From: Takakia lepidozioides
Lineage: Eukaryota; Streptophyta; Takakiopsida; Takakiales; Takakiaceae
Length of the DNA: 64,000 nt
Reading direction: 5' to 3'
NCBI GenBank assembly: GCA_030704615.1
Contig: CM060734.1
Coordinates: 50,360,042 to 50,424,041 of the forward strand
Shown here: positions 1 to 11,208 of the stretch, in pieces
Numbering within the stretch: position 1 is the first letter of the stretch
How the letters are laid out: every line of letters starts with the position of its first letter
The notes under the pieces: model-generated
Database searches by the model: none
Told to the model about the DNA's origin: nothing
What the model saw: only the letters and a program-made list of their open reading frames with translations
Translations under genes and position numbers: made by a program

Positions 1-539
1 CTTTTACAGTAAAAACTAGACCAAGAAAAGAAGATCACATTACCTGAGAGGCAGCACCAAGCTGTTTCCACATAAGGAGCGTCTCAAGAATGAGACGGGG
101 ATGCTCATGCAGTGCAGAACAGCGCTGTTGCCATGGCAGTGGGAGGGCTCCCAGCATACGCAGGCCCAAAGCCAACCGGTCCAGCCTTGCATGCTCTTCC
201 TCAGACAAAGTCCCAACTCGCCGCTTCAGAAAGAAATGAACCTGCCATGCAGAATCCTACGGGATTAAGCAATCCTATAACTATTCTCTCATTGTCTCAA
301 ACAAGAGATGCAAACGTCCACTCAAGCTGAAGTCATTGGGAAAATGCAGCCAAGTCGGTTTCTGACCTTCTTCATAAAGCACGTTATAAAGAACCATTCA
401 TTTCATGATTGCATCTCTGATTGACGACATTATCCAACAGCTGTAATAGACCCCTATTGAATGTGGTTAGATTGGAATACATTGTGCACGAATGGAAATT
501 TTGGAGACACTAGGTCTTAAGAGGTTGCCATTTCTACAG

Positions 540-660
540 TTTTGAGGGAAGCCTAAACCATTTTTTCTCTATGATTAACAAAATTTCCGCTCAAACTGGG
601 CGCGGGGTCAATGGCAACAAGGCTACGGCAAACAACTTCTTATGAGTTCATTCTATGCTT
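540..660 (+). repeat. LINE-derived fragment, plus orientation
   Basis: The stretch at about 590-650 (CTCAAACTGGGCGCGG followed by a GGCAAACAAC-type end) matches the reverse complement of 899-955 and also the LINE relic at about 53990-54050. It is a short piece of the same LINE 3' region in the opposite orientation to its neighbour, so the two form an imperfect inverted repeat about 250 bp apart. Confidence 0.6.
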
Positions 661-734
661 AACAAAACTCACTAGACTTTTGCCTAGAGGGCCTATGGAC
701 GCTGTAGAACAACAAAAGAAAGACCTATCAAACC

Positions 735-1114
735 CTAAAAATTGTGGGACAGAAAAATGAAATGAAATGGTACTTTATAATGTCCGCAGAAAGCTCAAAG
801 AGCTTCTGGGACAAAAGGGAGGAACCAGAAAGAAGAGACAAAACCACAGCCAAAAGCAGCCCAGAAGCAACTACTGCTGAAGGACGGAGAGATTGTACTC
901 ATATGACGTTGTTTGCCATAGCCTGGCCGTTGACCCCGCGCCCAGTTTGAGTGGAACACAAAGGGATGGAACCTACCTTTGTCAGGGGCTGACGCTGGTA
1001 GTAAGACTTACCTTGGAATAAACAATTGATCCGGGTTTTCCAGATATCCTCTAGAAATCCCTTTACACAAGCATCAACCTGCTGTGTATGGTTTGCCCAA
1101 TAACTAGGCCCCAA
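735..1114 (-). mobile_element. LINE 3'-end fragment
   Basis: On the minus strand this encodes a piece (VDACVKGFLEDIWKT) that recurs at about 53900 in the plus-strand LINE relic. It is followed by a 3' untranslated part that ends in the hairpin AAGCTCTTTGAGCTTT and a short ATTTC-type tail at about 744-775. The same 3' end is found at 3036-3255 and 60850-60930. This is a 5'-truncated non-LTR retrotransposon copy lying in an intron of the ZFYVE26-like fragment. Confidence 0.7.
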
Positions 1115-1312
1115 AAGGGCCTGGGCTTTTGGACACAGAGAGAGAGAGAATGAACAAGCTTCCAGAAAAGAACTGACTTGTTTCTGAATTGTTTTGATCA
1201 GGACACCACATGTCTAATCTTATGCAGGATCCGTGTTCTTGCTGATAAAGGTTGTCTGTTATTAGGAGTTTTTCACCCTGAAACAAGTCTTACACTGGCT
1301 TGCTCTTTACAG

Positions 1313-1600
1313 GTGGAAGCACTATGTCAAAGTGATCCTGAAGGGTTGGCTCTCCGGCTAGCAGGCAAGGGAGCTGTATCAGCCGCACTTGATGTAGCCG
1401 AATCATTCAATTTGTCCAATGATTTGCGGAGAGAATTGCAGGGCAGGCAGCTGGTGAAGCTCTTGACCTCTGACCCAATCAGTGGAGGGGGCCCGCTGGA
1501 GGCTTGCGCTTTCTAAACTTTACGGAAACCAGAGGATGCATTGCCTGTGGCTATGGCAGCAATGGAGCAGCTTCCAAATCTGCAATCAAAACAGCTCCTG
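1313..1600 (+). pseudogene. Inverted ZFYVE26-like exon with a premature stop
   Basis: This plus-strand exon has an acceptor (CTCTTTACAG) at 1312 and a donor (GTAGTATTTG) at 1601. It is 288 bp, exactly 96 codons, and begins VEALCQSDPEGLALRL. It carries AGKGAVSAALDVAES and RRELQGRQLVKLL, and ends LPNLQSKQLL. In the family it follows directly after ...WQE (minus-strand exon ending at 1991) and precedes VHFFLKRR (minus-strand exon starting at 241). Both neighbours have the right phase, so only this exon is turned round. In-frame TAA at 1514-1516 interrupts it; conserved coding (LRKPEDALPVAMAAMEQ) continues in the same frame afterwards. The inversion removes it from any normal transcript of this gene. 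Confidence 0.85.
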
Positions 1601-2175
1601 GTAGTATTTGTCCTTCGTTTGCATGGATGCATGTTCCTCACATGCTGTATCTGCTGACGTTTATATGTACTGCTAACAGGAATGCAGCAGAAGATTTCAA
1701 AGTGGATCAACAGTTTTGCAGCTGGTGTTTCTTCCCTTCCCACTCCATGAAACCATTTATCCCTACAGACTTCCATATCACTGTTTGTATTCCCATTGGT
1801 GTTGAACATTATTTCTTCCTTTTAATGTAAACATCCTTGCTTGCTTGTTGTGCCTTGCAAGTTCCTGTTTCATAAATGTTACCCGTTTAGCTAGACCTGC
1901 ATTCGAGAAATTGGGTTACCATACAACTTCCATTGGAGCACTTGAAGAGATTGTTACGAAAAAGATAATTCATGCAATAGAATGCTGCACCTCCTGCCAA
2001 TTGGTGAACCGACTGTCAGACCGCTGAATGCGGCCATATTGCTGAAGTGTCCGTCTCTTCCGCACCACCTGCATACACCCACTCCATCAGCATTTGACTT
2101 CACGCAAAGTGGTGCCCTAGCCCAGTGATACGGATGCCCTTACACCTTGATTTTCAGGTGACTTAGCCTCAAAAT

Positions 2176-2236
2176 AAACTCAGACTACACAAGCTGTCTA
2201 CAGTACTTTAAACTCAGACTACACAAGTTGTCTACT
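2176..2236. repeat. Short tandem duplication
   Basis: A unit beginning AAACTCAGACTACACAAG and ending GTCTAC occurs twice, at 2176 and 2210, with one mismatch. It lies in the intron where one expected ZFYVE26-like exon could not be found. Confidence 0.7.
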
Positions 2237-3035
2237 AGCTTGTAAGAATTCAGTGTTAGGATGCGGTTGTGTTGCAGTAGATTGGTGCTGAACACGTACT
2301 TAAGGGCAAGAGTGGCTGCCAGGCTCTTGTGGCGGACGCGAATACAGTACTGCCAGCTGCTGCTATACAGATGTGTAGCGCTGTAACCTGGCCATTGAGT
2401 ACTAGTCTGTGATCCACTCTCCTCACCTCTTTCAATCAGTAACTGAAGCAATCCGTCAGAGGCCCCATCACATAGCCACCTGTCAGTCAGTGCCAATGCA
2501 TCCACAAGCTTTCCCTCCTCCAGCAATCTGGAACCACCATAATGTCCAGTTTCACGTGATTAGCAATGGAACACAACGGGTTTGTGAATTTCTAAGCACA
2601 ATCAAGCATGAATGATTCAGCAACGCACAGTACCAGGTTCAGCCGATCAGCACATTGATATAACTTGCCTCAAGCACTTCCTAAACAAGCGTGAAAATAG
2701 ACAAGTGTACATGATCATAAGGCCATACAAGACAGGCTGGATTGTTGCCACTCTAACTGAGCATCCGTGGCAGCATTCATGATCAAAATCTGGAACTTCT
2801 TAATACAAGCTACAGTTCCATACTGTGCAATCCTTGACTGCTCAAATCATTTCGTCTCATAGCCATTTGCTCCCTTGTACATGCCAAACACATTTAAAAT
2901 ACCAAACAACTAACAACCCTAGACGCACAGATGGGCGATTTCCATGCAGAGCCCACCCTTTTGAGAGAGGGAAAACTTCAGTAGAGGAAGAGGCTTCTCA
3001 ATACGCAGGTTATGTCTGGTGTCTTCTTCTTTCTT

Positions 3036-3255
3036 TCTTTGTTATAAAGCACCATATCATTTCATTTCATTTCTCTTGTTTTTTCCCATTTTTTTGTTCC
3101 ATAAGCTCTTTGAGCTTTCCGCGGACGTTATTAAGCACCATTTCATTCATTTCAGTTCATTTCCGTCGGTGGAAAGCTCCTCTATCTAAGAAAGAAAGAT
3201 AAGCTCTTTGAGCTTTCCGCAGACATTATAAAGTACCATTTCATTTCATTTCTCT
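3036..3255 (+). repeat. Cluster of LINE 3' ends
   Basis: Three successive plus-strand copies of a LINE 3' terminus. The one at about 3040 retains only TATAAAGCACCAT plus the ATTTC tail. Those at 3103-3160 and 3200-3252 also contain the hairpin AAGCTCTTTGAGCTTT followed by CCGCGGACGTTAT or CCGCAGACATTAT and an (ATTTC)n tail. The same terminus closes the LINE copies at 744-1114 and 60850-62245. Repeated insertion into, or slippage of, the tail would explain the cluster. Confidence 0.7.
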
Positions 3256-4311
3256 TGTGTCTTAGCTTGAAAAACAGATGGGGTTTGACTCCCGTTGTCA
3301 TGGCAATGGGATGTTGCACAAACAAAAATGGACTTCACCTACCTTTGAACAGCATCTTCATAGGGGGCCTCGTGCTCCCAGTCAAATAAAAGGGACAAAG
3401 GAGTACTTGGCTCTGGACCCCTGGCTTCCTTGGATGCTGGTGGCACTCCTTCATGAGCCTGTGGGCTGCAAAATTTGGGGGTCCATCCCACATCTAAGCC
3501 TGGCATTCCCAGCAAGACATGTTTCTCATCACTGTCAGAAGATGAGTCAGAATCCTCTTCTGCTGCACGGGGCCGCTTTGCTGAAGCACGTCTCTCCTCT
3601 TCCTTCTTAGGGTCCTCGTTAAGCTGTCGAGAGGAGGTTGGTAAACCAGACAAATGTTGCAAATTTGCTTACAGTTGGATCCACCGGTTCAACGTTGAGT
3701 AACTGCAATCCCCATTGTCCGTCACTGCTTAGCATGTTTATTAAGAGCATGCAGAGACCAGAAATGTCACCAGTAGGACATGTAAGACATCCTTGCATCA
3801 ACTGAAATAAGTGGACCGCAGGAGGAAGGACTGAAGGTCTGAAAGCAGTGTATTTGTTGATTCTTTCTGGATACACTGGATATATATTGGATAAACAGAC
3901 CTTCAAGCTGGTCAAAGCTCAGTAATTAGGCATGAGATATGGCACAGAATATCATAGATCCATGATAAACTTAACAGAACAATGTTGTAAAGAGAAGGCC
4001 CAAAAGTCAACCAACCGCTCAGACTGTTCTAAGGCAAATTCAAAGCATCCAGCTGTTGTTGTGCCAACTGTGGGATGCTGGAATCTGCATCACTGGTATC
4101 CCTGGGGCTTGTACTGAAATGGCTTTGGCCAAATACACAGGCAAGAATGGCGCGCACAGGCGACAGTGTGGCAAGGTGTTTTATGACATCTATCTGTAGA
4201 GGATATAGCTCTGTCTCATCTTCATTTGGAGAGGTCGTAGCGACGATGTGGACATCGTCACCTGGGTTGTGAGCTTTAATTTAGTGCTCCATGCATGTAA
4301 TCTTTGAGAAT

Positions 4312-5172
4312 GGGTAACAAAAGCAAGAAAGCATGTGAAAGTGGGTACATCGACTCCTTAACCCTTAAGTGTCAACCCGACCCGTTTTGGGTCGGTTAGG
4401 TTTCTTTAACCAGCCAAAACTTCCTGTGGTTAAGGCTGATTGACCTTTTTTTTGGCTCCATCGACAGATAATCGGGTCCCCCTTCATATGGTCCCCCTTC
4501 ATGACACTTCAACCAGAGGGATTAGGAATTGAACGGCTGAATTTGTTTGTATAATTTTATGAAGAGATATTTTGACCCCCCCCAATTTGTCACTACAAAA
4601 GGAGCCCACTTGAGAACATTTCAGAAAAAACTGAAATTTTATGAGAATGTGTGTTATCAGGTATGGAACAACATTCTTGAGACTCTCAAACAGAAAAAGT
4701 AAAAAATGCCCAAATACGAGCAAAAAACTGCGTTTTTTGGCACCTAGTTCTTAGTGGAGATTTCTTTATGTCCCCACTCTACACTTCATAATCTTCAGAT
4801 CTGGCAGTTGGATTTTGGTGAAACTTTTTGTGGTAGGAGGTGGGGTAGGTGGGAAGTAATTCCAACGGTCAGTTTTACAAGGACACAGATATTCTATAGA
4901 TTTTTTTTTTGTGGGCCAGGGTCATGTTTTTCCACGAGAGGGTGAAAATGAGTTTTGACACTTAAGGGTTAAAGAGCTTTGATGGTCTATGTTTCCTGTA
5001 GGCTAGCTATACTCGAAAATTGAATAGCTAACTAATGAATAATCTACTGGTAGGATATTAACTTTCCTTTTTCTCTCAGCAACATTGTTCTCGGAAGCTC
5101 AAAATATTTAACTCAACAACACTGCCTACCAACTTGCAGACAACTGCACACATCCATTATCCAATGAAGTGA
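4312..5172. repeat. Intron segment duplicated at 8164-8410
   Basis: Flanks of this segment (4312-4361 and 4969-5172) match 8164-8410 with scattered differences; for example, both contain TTGAATAGCTAACTAATG and CACTGCCTACCAACTTGC. The only large difference is the 607-bp MITE inserted here and absent there. The right end stops just before the 5200-5286 exon of the ZFYVE26-like gene, so intronic sequence of that gene was copied about 3.5 kb away. Confidence 0.85.
4362..4968. mobile_element. piggyBac-type MITE (607 bp) with TTAA duplication
   Basis: The element starts CCCTTAAGTGTCAA and ends with the exact reverse complement (14-bp terminal inverted repeat). It is flanked by TTAA at 4358-4361 and 4969-4972. 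The paralogous locus near 8207 reads CGACTCCTTAAACAGC with a single TTAA and no insert, which is an empty site. TTAA targets and CCC-starting ends are typical of the piggyBac superfamily. Just inside the left end lies a palindrome, CCGACCC...GGGTCGG. There is no transposase ORF, so it is non-autonomous. Confidence 0.9.
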
Positions 5173-5399
5173 TATGATTAAGCATTCTCTCTAGGATACC
5201 TGGTGCACCAAATCCGCTCCCATTATATCTACAACTTTCCTAGCTGCATCCGTGCTTCCCCGCTCGAACACTAGCCTAGTCAACAACTGCAAAACAAAAG
5301 AGCAGAGGTTGTTATCCACTGAATGCAGGGACTCATGAACTGGAGTGCTGGAAGACATTGACGTCGTCTTCAGTATAGCATCCTCGCTGTTTGACAAAA

Positions 5400-6290
5400 A
5401 TCTTCTGATTCAATTCAGAATCAGACATAAGACCTAAGACATAGGGGAGCATATTGACAAGAAGAACTGACAAACACGACATGGCAAGTCAATTGATGAA
5501 CCAGATGATGTGCCTAAATGGAACAGGCAAGGACACAGCAGAGGAAAGAGAATAATGCTAATGGGGATGGATTTGCACATCGTCTGGCAAAAGAAAAATA
5601 AAAGAATTCAGGATGTTCACAGGAGGTTTGGATGGCCTATGGGACAGTGGAGGAAAGGAAAGATAGAAACAAAGGAACTTTTATCAGACTAACAGAATGG
5701 GAATTGGTAAAGGTCTACATCATTGGGGCGCTCATAGACAAGTGCATTTGACATGTAACTCTGTAAATGTTATATTTATTGAAATCATCCCTGGTTTACT
5801 GTTACATGGATAAATGTTAAGAAGAATCTTGGTCACCCTCTTTAATTGGTAATATATTATTACGCTGTTATTATTATTATTTTCTTACTCCCAAGACGTA
5901 ACAATAAAGGAGGGTCGACAATAGTCTTCTTAACATTTGTGTCTGAACTTGATGTTGTCTGAACTATTAGAAATAGTACGAAGTTTATGGATTTAGTGAA
6001 AAGTTTGAAGTGCTATCGCTCCAACAGCTCACCAGGTATGTGGTGGAAGCTGCATCCGTTGGGGAAGATCCAGCAGTGTTCCAAATATTGATGTATATTT
6101 ACTGGTATGACCACACTTCAAAGACAGTAGTCAGGTGCATGCATGGAGTGTACTAAGGAAATTAGCTTTCCAATATGCGGAACTGCCCCTCCAAAGACAA
6201 AGTTTGTTTAACAAACGATGAACCATGACAAAATTTTACACATTAAGATCCAAGTTGTAAGAATCTATAATTATGAGGTCGAGGAGGTGT
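5400..6290. other. No recognisable gene; repeat segment 5930-6053
   Basis: No coding signal is recognised. The segment at about 5930-6053 (TTCTTAACATTTGTGTC, then TGAACTATTAGAAATAGTACG) recurs at 55077-55192 with a small deletion. A short (TTA)n run lies near 5866-5880. Confidence 0.6.
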
Positions 6291-6545
6291 CAGATTTAAG
6301 ACTCAACATTCTTTTGATCTGTCAACTACAAAACTATTTGAACCACCAACATGTATGACTGCAGAACAGAGATTCTGATAGAATCAGAAACGCAGTTCAT
6401 GCTCTCAGTTTCAGAAAGTTGTGATCATGAAAGTATGGTTGAGATTGACGTCTTGATGCTTGGAAGGAATTACGTGATGTTTGTAAAAACAGAAGATTTC
6501 CACATACCATGGCATCTCTCAGCGGCCGGCACAAGTGGTCAGCAC
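6290..6545. repeat. Dispersed repeat, second copy at 10608-10860
   Basis: About 250 bp is shared in direct orientation with 10608-10860. Examples are ACTCAACATYCTWTTGATCTG, GAACCACCAACATGT, GTTGAGATTGAC and CATGGCATCTCTCAGC. Divergence is moderate, with several small indels. No family can be named, and no long ORF is shared. Confidence 0.8.
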
Positions 6546-6597
6546 AAGTATAACAGATTTTTGCTAGTTAGATAAGTCGACCAAAGGAAAAAGGATC

Positions 6598-7420
6598 TTG
6601 ATGGCATGGATACGCATCCCAAGAGGCGTGCTTATAATGAGCCCCAAAGCAATGGCCAACTTATCAATGTGGTGGCGTAGAGAAGATTCATTTTGCTACT
6701 CCTCCACATACCTAGAATATCAAGCACGTACAATGCCTACTTCATCTCCCCCATCCATCTCTTCACTTCACCATCGGATTTCCTCACATTTCCATGCTAC
6801 TTGTCTTCCACAAACAACGTATGCACACCGCCGTCCTGCCCCTTTCTGACCTCCGTCAATTTTCTCAATTTTCTCACGTCTTAGCAGCTGCAGCGTCCCG
6901 TGGATCCCTCGCAATATGGACTTGAGTCCAACGACAAAAAAGATTTTGGAAATACGAAAAAAAAAAAAAACTGCAGCCAAATGAAAAATTAAAAAAGAAG
7001 AAAAAAAAGAAGAAGATGTTATATAGAAATTCCAAATTTATGTCTTGGCAGGGCCTGCGTGTATCTCACGCCTTGTTCATATTGTCTTCCTTTTTGCGCC
7101 AAAAAAAACATTGATCACCACCCTCTAGAAACCGTGATAGAGCGGAGCAGAGCAGGAAAGAGGAACGGGCATTCGTAACTTGTTACGTGGCCAGCGGAGG
7201 GGGACAACTTCTGGGAAATCCTTGCAGCGGGGAGGGGGCTCTGCGAAGGGACCATGCTCTCTGTAGGATATTCGAGATTTCGATGGCAATTCTCCTAGCT
7301 ATACCAAGCTGCTTCGTTGAGGGTCCTTATGACTTCGTGAGTTCCGCCAAACGCCCTCCATCCTACACTTGTTCTTCTAGCCATCCCTGATCACCATTGA
7401 TTATTATTATTATTATTTGT
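6598..7420. other. No recognisable gene
   Basis: Short open frames only. The region has an A-rich stretch (6958-7012) and a short ATT run near 7400. Nothing functional was recognised. Confidence 0.5.
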
Positions 7421-7429
7421 AAGAGAAAG

Positions 7430-8160
7430 GTGAAACAGAAATCTGACATCTTTGAGAAGTTTAAGTTATTCAAAGTTTTTTCAGAGAATTACCAAACCGG
7501 TAGACTATTAAAGACCTTGAGAAGTGATAATGGGGGAGAATATATATCATTAATCTTGTACCTACAAAGATTGTAAAAGGTATGGCTCCAGAAGAGGCTT
7601 GGAGTGGAAAGAAACCTTATGTTGGACATTATCGTTGTGAAGCTTATCCCCAAATACCTGGGTAGTTACGATTAAACTTGATGCAAAGGCAAGGAAATGC
7701 ATTTTTTATGGGACATAGCGAAGTGACTAAAGGTTATCGACTTGTGATCCCATCAAACGATATGTTAACTTCAATGAAACTCAAAGAACTCTTGAAGATG
7801 AGTCAGATTCAGGTACTAATGAGTTTGAGGCTGAACCAATCAATTTGGGAGAAGGAACATATAATGTTCTTGTTGAGGTATCTGAAGGTAAGTTATCACA
7901 TCTCAATGGTCAAGATGATGAGTATGGAGAGGTTGAAGCACCTGGATCATCTCGAAGCAGTATGCTATGAAGGATCTTGGTGAGATTTATTATTGTCTCG
8001 GGATACAGATTTTCCAAAATAGACGCAATCATACAATCCACTTCAGTCAATGGAAATATATTTCAAAGGATATATTGAAGAAATTTGGGATGACAATTGT
8101 AAACCTGAGGTGAAACGGATATTCCGTTACCTGAAAGGAACCCTTGATCACGGTCTCGCT
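7430..8160 (+). mobile_element. Degenerate Ty1/copia retrotransposon
   Basis: Frame fragments in order: integrase core ending LRSDNGGEY (7440-7550); integrase C-terminal part with APEEAWSGKKP and LDAKARKCIF (7580-7720, with stops); the late RT region with DLGEIYYCLGIQIF and ILKKFGM (about 7970-8090); and the start of the RNase H part, VKRIFRYLKGTLDHGLA (8110-8155). Large internal deletions and stops leave no working protein. No LTRs were recognised. The element abuts the duplicated intron segment starting at 8164. Confidence 0.85.
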
Positions 8161-8163
8161 TCA

Positions 8164-8410
8164 AAACAAAAAGCAAGAAAGCATGTGGAAGAGGTTACAT
8201 CGACTCCTTAAACAGCTTTGATTGTCTATGACTTTCCTGTAGGTAGCTATACTAAAAAATTGAATAGCTAACTAATGAATAATCTACTGGTAGGACATTA
8301 ACTTTCCTTTTGCTCCCAGCAACATTGTTCTCAAAAACTCAGCATATTTAACTCCACAACACTGCCTACCAACTTGCAGACAGCTGCACACATGCATTAT
8401 CCAGTGAAGA
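8164..8410. repeat. Empty-site copy of the 4.3-5.2 kb segment
   Basis: Homologous to 4312-5172 but without the piggyBac-type MITE, with a single TTAA at the insertion point (about 8208-8211). It supplies the pre-insertion sequence for that element. Confidence 0.85.
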
Positions 8411-8411
8411 T

Positions 8412-8564
8412 AACACATTGCATTTTGTCGCAGAAGCACAGAAGATTGGTTATAATTCAAAAGAGAAGCCATTAACTCAAAGAGACAATCTCCGGCAACA
8501 TACGAATAGTCATGTTGTCAAACCAACCCTTCTTTTTACAACTTTGCATCAATGTCCCGCACTT
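8412..8564. repeat. Direct repeat pair with 8948-9094
   Basis: Both copies begin ACACATTGCATTTTGTCGC and share AAGAGACAATCTCCGG, AACCAACCCTTCTTTT and ATGTCCCG. They are about 150 bp long with several indels. The 380 bp between them carries a 129-codon minus-strand open frame (8925-8536) that I do not recognise. The pair could be terminal repeats of a small element or a local duplication. Confidence 0.8.
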
Positions 8565-9093
8565 GAAATTGGTATGTTATATGAGATTGTCTTGTTATGA
8601 AAGACGGGACTATGGGCTCGAAATGACCCCCATGGTCCGATCTGTCTTCAAAGACCATTTGGAATGGAGGACGCTTGAACTGTTCACTACATTTAATCAT
8701 GATTCTTGCACTCGTTCGAGACCAAACAAATATTGGACAAAAAAGATAATCGGACAACCAAAAATTAGCTGTGAAGTCTCCCCACAATCCTCCATTGGTT
8801 GCGCTTATAGACATTCTTTCAATGTACATTTCTAGTGTGCTGACTTGTCCGTTATGCAGAGATAGAAGAAATTCTGGAGAAAGTTGTCTTCGACAATCTG
8901 TAGCTGGTTGCGTATGGAGATCCAACGCTCCAACGCATTTTTAAAATGACACATTGCATTTTGTCGCAGAAGCACAGAAAATTGGCTATAATTCAAAAGG
9001 AAGTCATCGAATCAAAGAGACAATCTCCGGTACGGATAGTCATGCTGTCGAACCAACCCTTCTTTTGACAACTGTGCATCGATGTCCCGTTCC

Positions 9094-9407
9094 CCAGTGT
9101 TTGCCATATTTATACGTAATGAAGAAGAATGATGGAATATTGATGTGCACTATCTGTACGGATTTCAAATGTCCAATGCTTCTTTTCCCAATATAGCACT
9201 CAATTCCAACACCAATATATACAACACTCATACTTTTGCACCAATATTGGCACTTAGGCCGAAATGTCAGAACAGAAAAGGAATGTGATAGAAAACTCTC
9301 AGAACTTGCCACCAATTAGCCAGCTAGAAGCCCGGGTAGACCAGGCAAGAGCTCGTTTCAGAGAAACACAATCTAAAATGCAAGGGGCTGTGCTTATCCG
9401 GCTAACA
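9094..9407. other. No recognisable gene
   Basis: Contains a short plus-strand frame (9264-9464) beginning MSEQKRN. It is not similar to anything I know, and nothing else is visible. Confidence 0.4.
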
Positions 9408-9600
9408 CCTTCGCTCGTGCAGGTAAGTTGCCAAGCATTTCTGATCCTCATAATGGAGACTTAAGTGAGCAATTGAGTTCCACGGAATAGACAATGGAAT
9501 CTCCCACAGATCTCATAATACAGAGGGCACTAAAAAAAGAAGTGTTCTTCAGTTTCAATTTCCTGGTTGTGCCTGGTGCAGAAGGGGACTGGTAGCATAA
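9408..9600 (-). mobile_element. LINE fragment
   Basis: The sequence matches about 61010-61180 of the LINE at 60850-62245 in the same orientation. Shared strings include AAGTGTTCTTCAGTTTCAA and TTCCACGGAATAGACA. In LINE coding terms it is the C-terminal EIETEEHFFLYCPLYY zinc-binding region. It is a short 5'- and 3'-truncated scrap. Confidence 0.8.
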
Positions 9601-10607
9601 GTTCTTATATGTGAGTGCCAGTCTCAATTTGGAGAACGCAGGTATGTGTAACGCAAGGCAATCACATAGACGTAACACCAGAATGTGTGGATTGTATTGC
9701 TAACTCGGCTATTTGAATAAGTTCTAGAGCTTTGGAATGGAAATCAGCTCTCATTTTAGGTTTAGGGCTTGACAACTTCATATCATTGCTCATCATCAAT
9801 CGGTGCTGAGCTGAGCAGAGATTTGATAACAAGTCTTTTGTGGGAGCACAATTATCCAGTAGAGCTGGGTTGAGCATGCTATGAGAGTTGAATCGCTCAC
9901 CTATGGGTACACTTCATTGAGGTTTTAGGTTCATTCTTATGTTGAAGGTTCTGGTTTGTACAGTGAGGCTCCCAAGACATCGCAGAAGTCTTGTAAGTTT
10001 GTGCGTGGGTTATTTTAGGCGAGCATCTTAGCGTCCTTTATCACACACTGTATCCACCATTTGGTTTGAAAAGCGGCCAGTGTTCTGTCTAATGTGCAGC
10101 ACTTACATTCACTCAAGTGTACTTGTGATTGTATGAATCATAATACTAATTAGATCATTAGCTCATAATACTAATTAGCTCATTCACTAGATCAGCCCTA
10201 AGTGTGAGAAGGACCGTCTCAGAATGCACAGACCCAATTTTGGTTGCAACGCTTCCTGCATCTTCAATGTGGGTGCGTTCCTTTGTCTTCTCTCAGATGG
10301 TGTCTCCACTTGAGCTTCTGTAGACGAAAACCATTTGCAGAACGAATATTGCCTCAAATTCAGCTTCACCAGTGAAGAAAACCGGATGATATATCGTCGA
10401 TGAGAGTGCCCTTTTTCCTCTGTTTTCCTCAATCGAAACAGGAGGGGTTGCAATTGTGCAGGAGCACATCCGAGCTGTTCCTCGTATGTTTTGCAAGGGA
10501 TTTTCACACGGGAATTCACATACGAATTTTCTCTTTGATCGTAAGAGGAGAATGTGTGGCACTGTGCATAGTGGTCCTGTTTATGTGGAGAAGGAGGTAT
10601 TGGGTTT
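9600..10607. other. No recognisable gene
   Basis: Minus-strand open frames at 9662-9877 and 10187-10519 are unassigned. A short duplication around TAATACTAATTAG(A/C)TCATT lies at 10140-10190. No RNA gene was recognised. Confidence 0.4.
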
Positions 10608-10860
10608 AGGACTCAACATCCTATTGATCTGTCAACTGCAAAACTATCTGAACCACCAACATGTGTAACTGCAGAACAGAGCTACTGATATCATGAAAAA
10701 CAAACTTAATGCTCTCAGTTTCAAAAAGAAGTGATCATGAAAGTACGGTTGAGATTGACATCTTGATGCTTTGGAGGAATTAAGTGCGTTTGTAAATACA
10801 GAAGATTTCCATTTATCATGGCATCTCTCAGCAAGTGGGCACAAGTGGTCAGCACACTGC
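10608..10860. repeat. Second copy of the 6290-6545 repeat
   Basis: Direct repeat of 6290-6545 (see that entry). The copies differ by substitutions and short indels, indicating an old duplication. Confidence 0.8.
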
Positions 10861-11208
10861 AAGTTGTCCCTGAATTGGACACAAGCTGCTTCTCGATTCA
10901 TAGAGAGGCAGGCTATCGATAGAGCCAAGTAGAAGCATACTCTGTGGTTGCTTACTACGCTAGATGCTGAGCATGTCCAAAACTGGAGGAGAGAGATTCC
11001 AATGACCTCCCCTATGAAAAGAAATCTGAATCTTTTTCAAGATAACTTTGCTATTGAACATTTGTCAGAAGAACAAAAACTGAGACTTCCCCTTATGTTC
11101 ACACTTCTGTCTACTGTATCACAGGCCACTGATGCCCACTTCGTGAGGATTTTTCTCACAACCTGACAAAGATACAGGTACAGCAAATGAATACCCTTCG
11201 CAGATTAC

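Larger units (their letters stand above)
44..5286 (-). pseudogene. ZFYVE26/spastizin-like gene, middle exons (broken)
   Basis: These minus-strand exons resemble the middle of the large plant homologue of ZFYVE26 (spastizin, an endolysosomal, AP-5-associated protein in animals). Exons in gene order: 5286-5200 (LLTRLVFERGSTDAARKV), about 4261-4000 (LYPLQIDVIKHLATLSPVRA), 3623-3343 (acidic and serine-rich, then FDWEHEAPYEDAVQR), 2527-2300 (EEGKLVDALALTDRWL), 2068-1991 (ending NWQE) and 241-44 (ALPLPWQQRCSALHEHPRL). Most have AG/GT borders and compatible phases. The exon expected between 1991 and 241 is present but inverted (1313-1600). One short exon between 2300 and 2068 was not found. The reading frame changes near 4050, where FEFALEQSER resumes out of frame. 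A MITE occupies the intron at 4362-4968. The gene runs off the left edge. With an inverted exon it cannot encode a full protein as drawn. Identification rests on recalled similarity; no FYVE finger is visible. Confidence 0.75.
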
